From: Leclercia sp. 29361
GTDB lineage: Bacteria > Pseudomonadota > Gammaproteobacteria > Enterobacterales > Enterobacteriaceae
Assembly: GCF_011290365.1 (NCBI RefSeq)
Contig: NZ_CP049786.1
Location: 1-64,000 of the forward strand
Reading direction: 5' to 3'
DNA length: 64,000 nucleotides
Translations under genes and position numbers: made by a program
Notes under the pieces: model-generated
Told to the model about the DNA's origin: nothing
The model's input: the letters and a program-made list of their open reading frames with translations, nothing else
The model's database searches: none
In this document: positions 22,622 through 31,228 of the stretch, piece by piece
Numbering within the stretch: position 1 is the stretch's first letter
Layout of the letters: each line of letters opens with the position of its first letter

Positions 22622-22973
22622 CCGTAAAGCGCGTCGCCTGGCCGATCCGGGGTTGCAACCGGAGCGCACGTCGCTTGCCTGGTTGCGCACCCTGTTTGGT
22701 TACGGGGCGTTGATGGTGCTGGCGGTCAGGCACAACTGGCAGCAGGCGGGCCCGTTGTTCTGGGTCGCCCTGGCGGTGCTGGCGATGGTGGCGCTGATCC
22801 TCTGGCAGTACACCCGCAACCGCGCCCGGATGGACGTTTCGCTGTACGACTTTTCAGCATCCCGACCGGTGCGTATTAAATTTTTGATCTCCCTCGCAGT
22901 GTTCTCCCTCGCATTACTGTTTGCTGCTAGTCACGTTCACCATCTCATTATTTTTATCAGGGACTATGCATGA
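22611..22973 (+). CDS. yidG: YidG, DUF202 inner-membrane protein
   Basis: This 120-residue second DUF202-type protein has the related signature LQPERTSLAWLRTLFGYGA and three membrane helices. Function is unknown. It overlaps yidH by 11 bp and yidF by 4 bp (ATGA), so the three genes form a tight operon. Confidence 0.92.
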   Translation: MADSRKARRLADPGLQPERTSLAWLRTLFGYGALMVLAVRHNWQQAGPLFWVALAVLAMVALILWQYTRNRARMDVSLYDFSASRPVRIKFLISLAVFSLALLFAASHVHHLIIFIRDYA

Positions 22974-24082
22974 CAGGATGTCAGGTCATGGCCAAGCCGG
23001 CCAGTTCACGTTGCAATCTCGACTGTCGCTACTGTTTTTACATCGATAAACCCCAGCAGCCGATCATGGATGACGCCACGCTGGAGACTTTCATCCAGCA
23101 GCATATCGCCGCCCAGCCGGGGCCGGAGGTGCAGTTTGCCTGGCAGGGTGGGGAGCCGACGCTCTGCGGGCTGGATTTTTTCCGCCGCGTCGCGGCGCTA
23201 CAGCACCGCTATGGTGGGAGAAAGCGCATCACCAATGCCTTTCAGACCAACGGGATCCTGCTTAACGACGCCTGGTGTCGGTTCTTTCGTGAGGAGGGCT
23301 GGCTGGTGGGGATCTCCCTGGATGGCCCGGCGACGCTGCATGATGCGTACCGCGTCAGCCGCAGCGGCAATCCTACCCATCACAAGGTGCTGGCGGCGAT
23401 TGAGAAGCTGCGCGCCCATCAGGTGTCGTTTAACCTGCTGACGGTCGTCAATCGGCAGAACAGCCGCCAGCCGGAGCGCCTGTACCGCTATCTACGCGCG
23501 CTGGGCACACCTTATCTGCAGTTTCTTCCCCTGCAGGAGCACGATAATCCGGAATCGGTGAGCGATGCGCAGTGGGGAGCGTTCCTGTCGACGGTGTTTG
23601 ACGTCTGGGTGCGGGAGGATATTGGCCGCGTCTATGTCCAGCTCTTCGACTCAACGCTGGGGGTGTGGTGCGGCTATCCGTCGCAGATGTGCTCCCTTGC
23701 CGTCACCTGCGGCCACGCCTTTGCGCTGGAGGCCAATGGCGATCTCTTCCAGTGCGATCACTACGTCTGGCCCCAGTACCGACTGGGCAATATCCATCAG
23801 ACGCCGCTGGCAGAGCTGAATCAGAGTGAGGCGGCCATCGCTTTTGGTCTGAGTAAGCAAACAGATTTATCTGCCGAATGCCAGGCCTGCCCGATGCGTC
23901 ACCTGTGCAACGGCGACTGCCCTAAACATCGGGTGGATGGCAAAAGCGTGCTCTGTGCAGGGTATCAGGCGTTCTTCCGCCACTCCGCTCCGCATATGCG
24001 GGTGATGCGCGATTTAATCCGCCATCACCGCTCGCCTGTCGAGCTGATGGCCCTGCTCCAGCAGAGCCACCGGGCACGTTAA
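22970..24082 (+). CDS. yidF: YidF, anaerobic sulfatase-maturating radical SAM enzyme
   Basis: The 370-residue product is a full-length anSME-type radical SAM protein that would oxidise the active-site Cys or Ser of sulfatases to formylglycine without oxygen. The radical SAM cluster motif is C15-x3-C19-x2-C22 (CNLDCRYC). A C-terminal SPASM region supplies further cluster cysteines ([32 protein letters not shown]). The likely substrate is YidJ, encoded 4.5 kb away, which carries the matching CMPAR motif. As I recall, E. coli K-12 YidF is annotated as only about 165 residues, so this version is more complete. It overlaps yidG at its start and convergent dsdA at its stop. Confidence 0.9.
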   Translation: MTGCQVMAKPASSRCNLDCRYCFYIDKPQQPIMDDATLETFIQQHIAAQPGPEVQFAWQGGEPTLCGLDFFRRVAALQHRYGGRKRITNAFQTNGILLNDAWCRFFREEGWLVGISLDGPATLHDAYRVSRSGNPTHHKVLAAIEKLRAHQVSFNLLTVVNRQNSRQPERLYRYLRALGTPYLQFLPLQEHDNPESVSDAQWGAFLSTVFDVWVREDIGRVYVQLFDSTLGVWCGYPSQMCSLAVTCGHAFALEANGDLFQCDHYVWPQYRLGNIHQTPLAELNQSEAAIAFGLSKQTDLSAECQACPMRHLCNGDCPKHRVDGKSVLCAGYQAFFRHSAPHMRVMRDLIRHHRSPVELMALLQQSHRAR

Positions 24083-25377
24083 CGCCCTTTCGCCAGGTAC
24101 TTCGCCATCTCCTCGTCCGGCACCATCCCGCCGCCAGTGGCCCACACCAGGTGGGTCGCATTTTCCAGCGAATAGCAACCGGAAGCGGCGAGGCGCACCG
24201 GCCCGGCCATGCCCGCCAGCGCCGACGGCTCAAGGCGAATGTTCTCCTCCTGCGCCAGCCAGCCCAGCATGTCGTACATGCTCTGATCGGAGAGGGTATA
24301 GAACCCGTTGAGCAGGCGCTCCATCGCGCGGCCAACAAATCCGGAGGCGCGACCCACGGCCAGACCATCCGCCGCGGTGAGGTTATCGATCCCCAGATCC
24401 TGCACCGCAATCTCATCGTGCAGACCGGTATAGACCCCCAGCAGCATGCACGGCGAGTGGGTTGGTTCGGCAAAGATGCAGTGAACATGGTCGCCAAAGG
24501 CCAGCTTCAGCCCAAACGCCACCCCACCAGGGCCGCCGCCCACGCCGCACGGCAGGTAGACAAACAGCGGATGCTCCGCATCCACCACCCGGCCCTGTTG
24601 GGCAAACTGCGCTTTCAGGCGCTCGCCGGCCACGGCATAGCCCAGGAACAGGGGGCGGGAGTTTTCATCGTCGATAAAGAAGCAGTTCGGATCGTTTTCC
24701 GCCGCTTTGCGCCCTTGCTCTACCGCCACGCCGTAATCCTGCTCATACTCCACCACAATCACGCCGTGGCTGCGCAGTTTAGCCTTTTTCCACTCGCGGG
24801 CGTCGGCAGACATGTGCACCGTCACCTTAAAGCCGATGCGGGCGCTCATGATGCCAATGGACATCCCGAGGTTACCGGTTGACCCCACGGCGATGCTGTA
24901 CTGGCTGAAGAAGTCTTTGAAGCGCGATTCCAGCAGGATGCTGTAATCGTCATTGACGCTCAGCAGCCCGGCGGCCAGAGCCAGTTTTTCGGCGTGAGTC
25001 AGCACCTCGTAGATCCCGCCGCGGGCTTTAATCGAGCCGGAGATTGGCAGGTGACTGTCTTTTTTCAGCAGCAGGGTGCCGGGGATTGTGACGTCTGTTT
25101 CCTGTTGCAAGCGCTGATGCATCGCCGGAATAGCGACCAGATCGGATTCAATAATGCCGTGGTTTGCGGCGGTTTCCGGAAAAGCTTTTGCCAGATAAGG
25201 GGCAAAACGCGTCAGGCGGGCATGGGCGTCGTCCACGTCCGCCTGGGTCAGGCCGACCCAGGGTAACCCGTCGGCCAGCGTCGTGGCGTTCGGATTAAAC
25301 CAGGTGGTCTCTTGCAGGGCAATCAGGTCGTTGAGCAGGGGGTACTGCGCGATTAACTTCAGATGTTCTGGCGTCAT
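24079..25377 (-). CDS. dsdA: D-serine dehydratase
   Basis: DsdA is a PLP enzyme that converts D-serine to pyruvate and ammonia, removing a toxic amino acid and allowing its use as carbon source. The 432-residue protein has the PLP lysine Lys117 in SGSIKARGG, the phosphate loop [12 protein letters not shown] and the glycine-rich [13 protein letters not shown]. It is slightly shorter than E. coli DsdA (442). No dsdC regulator or dsdX permease lies beside it, unlike the dsdCXA locus of E. coli. Confidence 0.95.
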   Translation of the reverse strand: MTPEHLKLIAQYPLLNDLIALQETTWFNPNATTLADGLPWVGLTQADVDDAHARLTRFAPYLAKAFPETAANHGIIESDLVAIPAMHQRLQQETDVTIPGTLLLKKDSHLPISGSIKARGGIYEVLTHAEKLALAAGLLSVNDDYSILLESRFKDFFSQYSIAVGSTGNLGMSIGIMSARIGFKVTVHMSADAREWKKAKLRSHGVIVVEYEQDYGVAVEQGRKAAENDPNCFFIDDENSRPLFLGYAVAGERLKAQFAQQGRVVDAEHPLFVYLPCGVGGGPGGVAFGLKLAFGDHVHCIFAEPTHSPCMLLGVYTGLHDEIAVQDLGIDNLTAADGLAVGRASGFVGRAMERLLNGFYTLSDQSMYDMLGWLAQEENIRLEPSALAGMAGPVRLAASGCYSLENATHLVWATGGGMVPDEEMAKYLAKGR

Positions 25378-25438
25378 AGGATCCTCTCAGGCGTATCCCC
25401 TTAAGAAAACAGGAAACCAGCCTGAGGGCAAGATCCGC

Positions 25439-26623
25439 TTACACCGCCTGCTCGTGATGCGAGGCGCGGGAGGCCAGCGGTAGCCAGCAGAGCACAATCA
25501 GCAGGCCCATAAGCGTCATCAGCAGCCCGAGGCTCGCCTGCCCATTTTGCGGCATCATCGCCGAGAGCCAGGCCAGCGCGCCGGAGCCGATATTCTGCAG
25601 GCCCCCTACCAGCGCCCCGGCGGTGCCCGCGAGGAACGGGAAGGGCTCCATCGCGCCGCTGGTCGCCAGCGGGAACAGCATCCCCGCGCCAAAGAAGAAC
25701 AGCGCGGCCGGGATCAGCAATGTCCAGACGTTCATCACCCCGAACAGCCCCGGGATCCACATCATCAGCCCCGCCAGCAGGCAGCTCACCACCGACTGCC
25801 ACATCAGGGTGGTAAAGCGTTTATTGGCCCGCCCGGCAAACCAGGCGCCGAAAAACGCCGCCGGGATCGGCAGGATAAACAGAATACTCACCACCATACT
25901 GCTGAGACCCAGCCCGGCACCTAACAGTACGCCAGAGCTGGCTTCGAATACCGCGATACCCGCCAGGCCGCCCACCAGCATCAGCACGTAGCAGTTAAAG
26001 GCCCCGTTGCCGAAGAGGATTTTGTAGCTGGTGAGCAGTTTGGTGCGCGGCGCTTCGGTGGGCCGGGTTTCCGGCATCCAGCGCGCCATGCTGAAGGTGA
26101 CGATGATGCACAGCACCAGCAGGAAGCCGTAGCAGGCGCGCCAGGACCACATGGTGTCCAGCAGGCCGCCAATCAGCGGGGCCAGCAGCGGGCTGACCAG
26201 AATGCCCATATTGAGCAGGCTGTTGGCATGCCGTAGCTGGGTGCCCTGATACATATCGCGCGGCAGGGTACGCGCCATCACCCCGCCAACGCCGGTGCCG
26301 ACGCCCTGCAACGCGCTGGCGGCAATCAGCACGCTCAGGCTGTGGGTGGTCATGGCAATCACCGTGGCGATCATAAATATCGTCATCCCCACCAGGATCA
26401 CCGGACGACGGCCAACGCGATCCGAGAGCGGGCCGTAGAACAGTTGCGAGACGCCGTAGGTCAACAGGTAGGCTGCCATCACGCTCTGGACGGCACCCTC
26501 GCGTACCAGGAGTTCCTTCGCCATGTCGGCAATAGCCGGGATATAGATGGTTTGCGCCATCTGACCGACGGCGACCAGCAATACCAACATCAGGAGTAAA
26601 TTAACGTTCCGCTGTCTTTTCAT
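25439..26623 (-). CDS. emrD: Multidrug efflux MFS transporter EmrD
   Basis: EmrD is a 12-helix drug:H+ antiporter (DHA1) exporting hydrophobic compounds and uncouplers. The 394-residue protein has MFS motif A, GPLSDRVGRRPVILVG, between helices 2 and 3, and the antiporter motif C region GGVMARTLPRD follows. The frame extends upstream to 26734, but ATG 26623 gives MKRQRNVNLLLMLVLLVAVGQ and the exact E. coli length. Confidence 0.95.
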   Translation of the reverse strand: MKRQRNVNLLLMLVLLVAVGQMAQTIYIPAIADMAKELLVREGAVQSVMAAYLLTYGVSQLFYGPLSDRVGRRPVILVGMTIFMIATVIAMTTHSLSVLIAASALQGVGTGVGGVMARTLPRDMYQGTQLRHANSLLNMGILVSPLLAPLIGGLLDTMWSWRACYGFLLVLCIIVTFSMARWMPETRPTEAPRTKLLTSYKILFGNGAFNCYVLMLVGGLAGIAVFEASSGVLLGAGLGLSSMVVSILFILPIPAAFFGAWFAGRANKRFTTLMWQSVVSCLLAGLMMWIPGLFGVMNVWTLLIPAALFFFGAGMLFPLATSGAMEPFPFLAGTAGALVGGLQNIGSGALAWLSAMMPQNGQASLGLLMTLMGLLIVLCWLPLASRASHHEQAV

Positions 26624-26809
26624 GTCGCTGAATAATTTTGCCAAAAGTGATAAATAAAGAGTAAGTGACTGCGCATTCCCATAAATGCGCGAGGAATCTA
26701 CCACAGAGAAATGACAAAATAAGTACCCACCCAAAGAACGGGAAGGGGCGAGAAGGCAGGATTTTTAAACGATAGCGGCAACGAATGTTGCCAGCGTTAA
26801 TTCATCTGC

Positions 26810-27256
26810 TTAAACCGCGCAAAAAAGCCGGTGCGTGACGCGCGGTTCATCCGCCACCTGCGTAAAACCAGCTCGCTGGTAGAAGGCCCAGGCAGTGTGC
26901 GGCGCATGGGTATTGAGAAAATCGAACCAGACGCTGGCATCGGACATCACCACGGCGAGCAGCTGCCTGCCGATACCCAGCCCACGACAGCTTTCGCTGA
27001 TATACAGGTGGCGAATACGACCGGCCCGCGGCTGCTGGCTGAACGGATCGCGGTTTAGCCCGCAAATCCCCACCAGTCTGCCGTTCAGAAACGCACCCAG
27101 CAGCTTTTCACCCGGGGCGTTGAAGCGGTTTTCACCCCGCTCCCAGTTCTCTTCCAGCCTGCGCAACATATTGAAATTGAGCGCGGTGCTCTCGGTTTTA
27201 AGCGCGATATACCCCGGTTCGTCCGGCGTGACAGGCTCAATTAATAAACGCAACAT
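26810..27256 (-). CDS. GNAT-family N-acetyltransferase
   Basis: The 148-residue protein has the GNAT acetyl-CoA loop SCRGLGIGRQLL (motif A, RGxGIG) preceded by the beta-4 strand IRHLYI, and a C-terminal HTAWAFYQRAGF motif B. The acceptor is unknown. It lies on the minus strand upstream of emrD and downstream of tisB. Confidence 0.88.
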   Translation of the reverse strand: MLRLLIEPVTPDEPGYIALKTESTALNFNMLRRLEENWERGENRFNAPGEKLLGAFLNGRLVGICGLNRDPFSQQPRAGRIRHLYISESCRGLGIGRQLLAVVMSDASVWFDFLNTHAPHTAWAFYQRAGFTQVADEPRVTHRLFCAV

Positions 27257-27278
27257 AGCATTCCCTCGTTATTAAAGA

Positions 27279-27296
27279 GGGGCGGTTTCCCGCCCC
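27279..27296 (-). terminator. tisB transcript terminator
   Basis: On the minus strand GGGGCGG (27296-27290) pairs with CCGCCCC (27285-27279) around a four-base loop, followed by TCTTTAAT. The stem is strong and the U run weak. It lies 25 bp after the tisB stop. Confidence 0.6.
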
Positions 27297-27320
27297 CCTT
27301 TGGTGCGGCTTGAACCTGAG

Positions 27321-27410
27321 TTACTTAACGTATTTCAGGACAGCATCAAGCAGTTGCAGTGCTGCAACAATGAGTTTGAGGATAAGTACAACCATATCCA
27401 CTACGCTCAT
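27321..27410 (-). CDS. tisB: SOS-induced membrane toxin TisB (type I)
   Basis: This 29-codon gene encodes a small hydrophobic peptide beginning MSVVDMVVLILKLIVAAL and ending LLDAVLKYVK, nearly the same as E. coli TisB. TisB inserts in the inner membrane, dissipates the proton motive force and promotes persistence after DNA damage. The neighbourhood also matches: a LexA box at 27615 for SOS control, and the antisense RNA IstR-1 at 27729 whose 5' part is complementary to the tisB leader at 27478-27499. Confidence 0.95.
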   Translation of the reverse strand: MSVVDMVVLILKLIVAALQLLDAVLKYVK

Positions 27411-27614
27411 ACGCGTCTCCTCTGGTTAAGGAGCACGATGCTGGCGTACCTTTCCGCCGCCTGTGGCCAGCACCTTTGTTGACGTAACACAGTGTGCTCA
27501 GGTGGGGAGTGGAGGCGCTGACGGCACCACCCGTTTCAGCCAGGACTTCGTTGCGCCGGTGTACTACGAGCGGCTCCCCTCACACCCTGTGAACACACCC
27601 AGTATAGATAAATA

Positions 27615-27630
27615 CTGTATATATGAACAG
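27615..27630. promoter_or_regulatory. LexA box between tisB and istR
   Basis: CTGTATATATGAACAG matches CTGT-N8-ACAG exactly. In E. coli a LexA box here represses both tisAB and the longer IstR-2 transcript. Confidence 0.92.
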
Positions 27631-27728
27631 TAATTTATGGACAAAACGTGAAGGGCGATCCATACTCAAAGGCGTCAAAATCCGTGCCGTAAATTGCGCG
27701 TTCCCGCGCGATCGCGTATACTTCGGGC

Positions 27729-27806
27729 GTTGACGTAACACAGTGTGCTCTGCGGTCACCAGCCGCAAACACTGCAAAAAAAACCTCGCTCCGGCGGGGT
27801 TTTTTG
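27729..27806 (+). ncRNA. istR: Antitoxin small RNA IstR-1 (antisense to tisB mRNA)
   Basis: The RNA starts near GTTGACGTAACACAGTGTGC (27729) and ends in a hairpin CCTCGC-TCCG-GCGGGG with a run of six T. A 22-nt segment (27729-27750) is repeated exactly at 27478-27499, inside the region that tisB transcribes from the opposite strand, so IstR-1 and the tisB leader are perfectly complementary over 22 nt. In E. coli this pairing blocks the standby ribosome site and triggers RNase III cleavage. IstR-2 would start farther upstream, nearer the LexA box. Confidence 0.92.
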
Positions 27807-27934
27807 TTTTCATCATCCGACAAGCGAAACGTGATCCCTGACGCATTTTCAGGCAGATGAAAATAATTCCGTTGTCACGCCTGTAAACCTGTGCTTGTAT
27901 AAATCCACTCAATGATTCCAGATACAGGTTCCTA

Positions 27935-28033
27935 ATGAACGCTTCCCTGCTGACTTCGACCCTACTAAAAACTGCGCACCCAGCCGCAGTGGTCGTCGTG
28001 CGTGTGGTGGTGGTCGTCGGCAATGCGCCGTAG
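27935..28033 (+). CDS. ivbL: ilvB operon leader peptide IvbL
   Basis: This 32-residue leader begins MNASLLTSTLLKTAHPAA and continues with a run of valines, VVVVRVVVVVGNAP. The clustered Val and Leu codons sense valyl- and leucyl-tRNA charging and set attenuation of ilvBN. The C-terminal half is the same as that of E. coli IvbL. A terminator hairpin follows at 28057. Confidence 0.96.
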   Translation: MNASLLTSTLLKTAHPAAVVVVRVVVVVGNAP

Positions 28034-28056
28034 GGACTGAATCAACACACGATTCC

Positions 28057-28086
28057 AAACCCCGCCGGCGCAAACCGGCGGGGTTT
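28057..28086 (+). terminator. ilvBN attenuator
   Basis: AACCCCGCCGG pairs with CCGGCGGGGTT around GCGCAAA-type loop bases and is followed by a T run (GTTTTTC). It sits between ivbL and ilvB, as required for attenuation. Confidence 0.9.
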
Positions 28087-28133
28087 TTCGTTAAAAGCCC
28101 CCCGGAAAGTCGGCCCATAAGAAGGACTGGAGC

Positions 28134-29822
28134 ATGGCAAGTTCGGGCACAACATCACACAAGACGCGTTTTACAGGCGCGCAGTTAATCGTTCATCTGC
28201 TGGAACGTCAGGGCATTACCACGGTAGCGGGTATTCCTGGCGGGACGGTACTCCCGCTGTATGACGCTTTAAGCCAAAGCACGCAAATCCGCCACGTGCT
28301 GGCGCGTCACGAGCAGGGCGCAGGCTTTATCGCGCAGGGCATGGCCCGTACCCAGGGCAAACCGGCGGTCTGTATGGCCTGTAGCGGGCCGGGGGCCACC
28401 AACCTGGTGACCGCCATCGCCGATGCGCGTCTCGACTCTATCCCGTTAGTCTGCATTACTGGCCAGGTGCCGGCCTCGATGATCGGCACCGATGCGTTCC
28501 AGGAAGTGGATACCTACGGCATCTCTATCCCCATCACCAAGCACAACTATTTAGTGCGCGATATCAGCGAATTACCGCAGGTTATCAGCGATGCGTTCCG
28601 TATCGCCCAGTCCGGCCGTCCGGGCCCGGTGTGGATAGACATTCCTAAGGATGTGCAGACTGCTGAAATTGAGATCGAGGTGCTGCCGGAGCCGGGCACC
28701 CGCGCGCCATCGCCAGAATTCAGCGTTGAGAGCGTGCGCGAGGCCGCGGCGATGATTAATGCCGCACAACGTCCGGTGCTCTATCTGGGCGGCGGGGTGA
28801 TCGATGCCCCTGACGCGGTGCGCACCCTGGCGGAAAAAGCCAGCCTGCCAACCACCATGACCCTGATGGCGCTGGGCATGCTGCCAAAAGCGCACCCGCT
28901 GTCGCTGGGGATGCTGGGGATGCACGGCGCGCGCAGCACCAACTTTATTCTGCAAGAAGCTGATTTATTGATTGTTCTCGGGGCTCGTTTTGATGACCGG
29001 GCGATTGGCAAAACCGAGCAGTTCTGCCCGAATGCCAAAATTATTCATGTGGATATCGACCGCGCCGAGCTGGGCAAAATCAAGCAGCCGCATGTGGCGA
29101 TCCAGGGCGATGTCAACGAGGTGCTGGCCCAGCTGCTGCCGCACATCGACGCTACACCGCGCAGCGCGTGGCATCAGCAGGTGACCGGCCTGCAGCAGGA
29201 ATTCCCGGGCGCCATCCCGACCGAAGGCGATCCGCTCAGCCACTACGGGCTGATTAACGCCGTGGCCGCCTGCGTGGACGACAGCGCCATCATCACTACC
29301 GACGTCGGTCAGCATCAAATGTGGACCGCCCAGGCCTATCCGCTGAACCGTCCGCGCCAGTGGCTGACCTCCGGCGGGTTGGGGACCATGGGCTTTGGTC
29401 TGCCTGCGGCCGCGGGCGCGGCACTGGCCAACCCGGACCGCAAGGTGATCTGCTTCTCCGGCGACGGCAGCCTGATGATGAACATTCAGGAGATGGCCAC
29501 CGCGGCGGAAAACCAGCTGGATGTGAAAATCATCCTGATGAACAACGAAGCGCTGGGCCTGGTGCATCAGCAGCAGAGCCTGTTCTACAAGCAGGGCGTT
29601 TTCGCCGCCACCTATCCGGGGATGATTAACTTTATGCAGATTGCTGCCGGTTTTGGCCTGCATACCTGCGATCTGAATGCCGAAGAGGATGCGCAGGCCG
29701 CGCTGCAGGCGGCGATCTCGCGCCCTGGCCCGGCGCTGATCCACGTCCGTATCGATCCACAGCAAAAAGTCTATCCGATGGTCCCGCCGGGTGCGGCCAA
29801 TACTGAAATGGTGGGGGAATAA
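28134..29822 (+). CDS. ilvB: Acetolactate synthase I large subunit
   Basis: IlvB is the ThDP-dependent catalytic subunit making 2-acetolactate (valine, leucine) and 2-aceto-2-hydroxybutyrate (isoleucine). The 562-residue protein has the conserved glutamate region ARHEQGAGFIAQG, a FAD-binding middle domain and the ThDP motif GDGSLMMNIQEMATAAENQLDVKIILMNN. The length equals E. coli IlvB. It is 3 bp from ilvN and expressed through the ivbL attenuator. Confidence 0.97.
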   Translation: MASSGTTSHKTRFTGAQLIVHLLERQGITTVAGIPGGTVLPLYDALSQSTQIRHVLARHEQGAGFIAQGMARTQGKPAVCMACSGPGATNLVTAIADARLDSIPLVCITGQVPASMIGTDAFQEVDTYGISIPITKHNYLVRDISELPQVISDAFRIAQSGRPGPVWIDIPKDVQTAEIEIEVLPEPGTRAPSPEFSVESVREAAAMINAAQRPVLYLGGGVIDAPDAVRTLAEKASLPTTMTLMALGMLPKAHPLSLGMLGMHGARSTNFILQEADLLIVLGARFDDRAIGKTEQFCPNAKIIHVDIDRAELGKIKQPHVAIQGDVNEVLAQLLPHIDATPRSAWHQQVTGLQQEFPGAIPTEGDPLSHYGLINAVAACVDDSAIITTDVGQHQMWTAQAYPLNRPRQWLTSGGLGTMGFGLPAAAGAALANPDRKVICFSGDGSLMMNIQEMATAAENQLDVKIILMNNEALGLVHQQQSLFYKQGVFAATYPGMINFMQIAAGFGLHTCDLNAEEDAQAALQAAISRPGPALIHVRIDPQQKVYPMVPPGAANTEMVGE

Positions 29823-29825
29823 GCC

Positions 29826-30113
29826 ATGCAAAAACAAAATGATAACGTCATCCTTGAGCTTACCGTCCGCAACCATCCCGGGGTCATGACTCACGTCTGC
29901 GGGCTGTTTGCCCGCCGGGCGTTCAACGTGGAGGGCATTCTCTGTCTGCCGATTCAGGGGAGCGAGCACAGCCGCATCTGGCTGCTGGTGAATGACGATC
30001 AGCGCCTGGAGCAGATGATGGCCCAGATCGACAAGCTGGAGGACGTGGTGAAAGTGGTGCGTAACCAGTCCGATCCGACCATGTTTAACAAAATTGCGGT
30101 GTTCTTCGAGTAA
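29826..30113 (+). CDS. ilvN: Acetolactate synthase I regulatory subunit
   Basis: IlvN is a 95-residue ACT-domain subunit that activates IlvB and confers valine feedback inhibition. The ACT fold is visible in [30 protein letters not shown]. It immediately follows ilvB. In E. coli the next gene is uhpA; here a deoxyribose locus intervenes. Confidence 0.97.
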   Translation: MQKQNDNVILELTVRNHPGVMTHVCGLFARRAFNVEGILCLPIQGSEHSRIWLLVNDDQRLEQMMAQIDKLEDVVKVVRNQSDPTMFNKIAVFFE

Positions 30114-30114
30114 A

Positions 30115-30906
30115 TCACTCCCCGGCGGCGTCCGGGGTAATGATCTTCACAAAGCCGTTCCGGCAGTGGGCCGGATAGTCTGCCGGTAGCGGGCGGTCGC
30201 TGATCAGCACATCAAAGGCCGACAGCGGCCCGATGCTGGCGGGGGCCACTTCATCAAACAGGGCGTAGCGGGCCAGCAGAATTTTGCGGATGCCGTGCTG
30301 CATCGCTTTGCGCTTGGTGGCCAGGTCGTCGAGGTTAAACCAGGTCACGCCGTAGTGCTCATGCACGCCGCTGGCGGAGATAAACACCTTGCGTGGATTC
30401 AGGGAGTCCAGCACCGACGGATTGCTGGTGTCGTAAAACGCATCGCTTTTAGCCCGATAGGTGCCCCCACACAGAATGGCGGTGGCGTTGGGCTTCTCAT
30501 TGAGCGCCATAAACACGCGATGTGAATAGCAGATGCCGGTGAAGGTAATGTCGTCGGGGATCATGCTAATCACCAGCGGCATTTCCGGGCCGTTATCGAA
30601 AAAGACCAGATCGTTTTCCGCCACCATGCCGGCCGCCAGAATGGCGATGGGCAGGTCGTCGGGATGGTGAGTCTGACTGCGCACCACCGGTGTTGCAGGT
30701 GCGGTGGCCGGTTTATTGACCATCACGATATAGCCGCCCAGCAGGGTCAGGGGAAGCACGGTGTCATGGTTATCCGGGCTGAGATCGCGACGGATAGTCA
30801 TGACGGAGACTTCAAGCATCCTGGCAGCATCTTTCAGGTGAATGCGATCGGTTTTCTTTAATAGCTCAACCAGACGCCGGATTCGTTCTTTTTGCTTCGT
30901 CTCCAT
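30115..30906 (-). CDS. deoQ: Deoxyribose operon repressor DeoQ (DeoR family)
   Basis: This 263-residue DeoR-family regulator has an N-terminal helix-turn-helix (RIHLKDAARMLEVSVMTIRRDL) and a C-terminal sugar-phosphate sensor domain. It faces the divergent deoK-P-X genes, the same arrangement as the Salmonella deoQKPX locus for 2-deoxy-D-ribose use. A deoxyribose-5-phosphate-type inducer is expected from that relation. Its end is almost adjacent to the convergent ilvN end. Confidence 0.88.
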   Translation of the reverse strand: METKQKERIRRLVELLKKTDRIHLKDAARMLEVSVMTIRRDLSPDNHDTVLPLTLLGGYIVMVNKPATAPATPVVRSQTHHPDDLPIAILAAGMVAENDLVFFDNGPEMPLVISMIPDDITFTGICYSHRVFMALNEKPNATAILCGGTYRAKSDAFYDTSNPSVLDSLNPRKVFISASGVHEHYGVTWFNLDDLATKRKAMQHGIRKILLARYALFDEVAPASIGPLSAFDVLISDRPLPADYPAHCRNGFVKIITPDAAGE

Positions 30907-31157
30907 TCACCCTCTCCGTACCGTGTGATGTTCCTTAAACCACATTTATGATGCGTTGGGAACATTCTTGTTGCGCCATACTATACTGCCGCCCGGCAGG
31001 AAAGAAAAGCCACTTCTCAAACTGCGCTAACTATCCAAACTACTGTAATTAATAGCTATATTCTAAAATATCGCTGTTCCATCACACTTTTGCCGCTGCG
31101 CAACGCTCAAACAGTAAACAGCGTGGCGGATCCGCTAATCGCGATCGCAGTCACAAA

Positions 31158-31195
31158 TGATACGAAAATAACATGGTAATGTTACGATAATATCA
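31158..31195. promoter_or_regulatory. Candidate DeoQ operator (interrupted dyad)
   Basis: A perfectly symmetric pattern TGATA-N6-TAACAT-GGTA-ATGTTA-N6-TATCA spans 31158-31195, ending 33 bp before the deoK ATG. The rest of the 322-bp gap (30907-31228) shows no gene. Confidence 0.6.
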
Positions 31196-31228
31196 TTGTT
31201 GTGTGATTGTTTCAGAGAGGTAGTAAAC

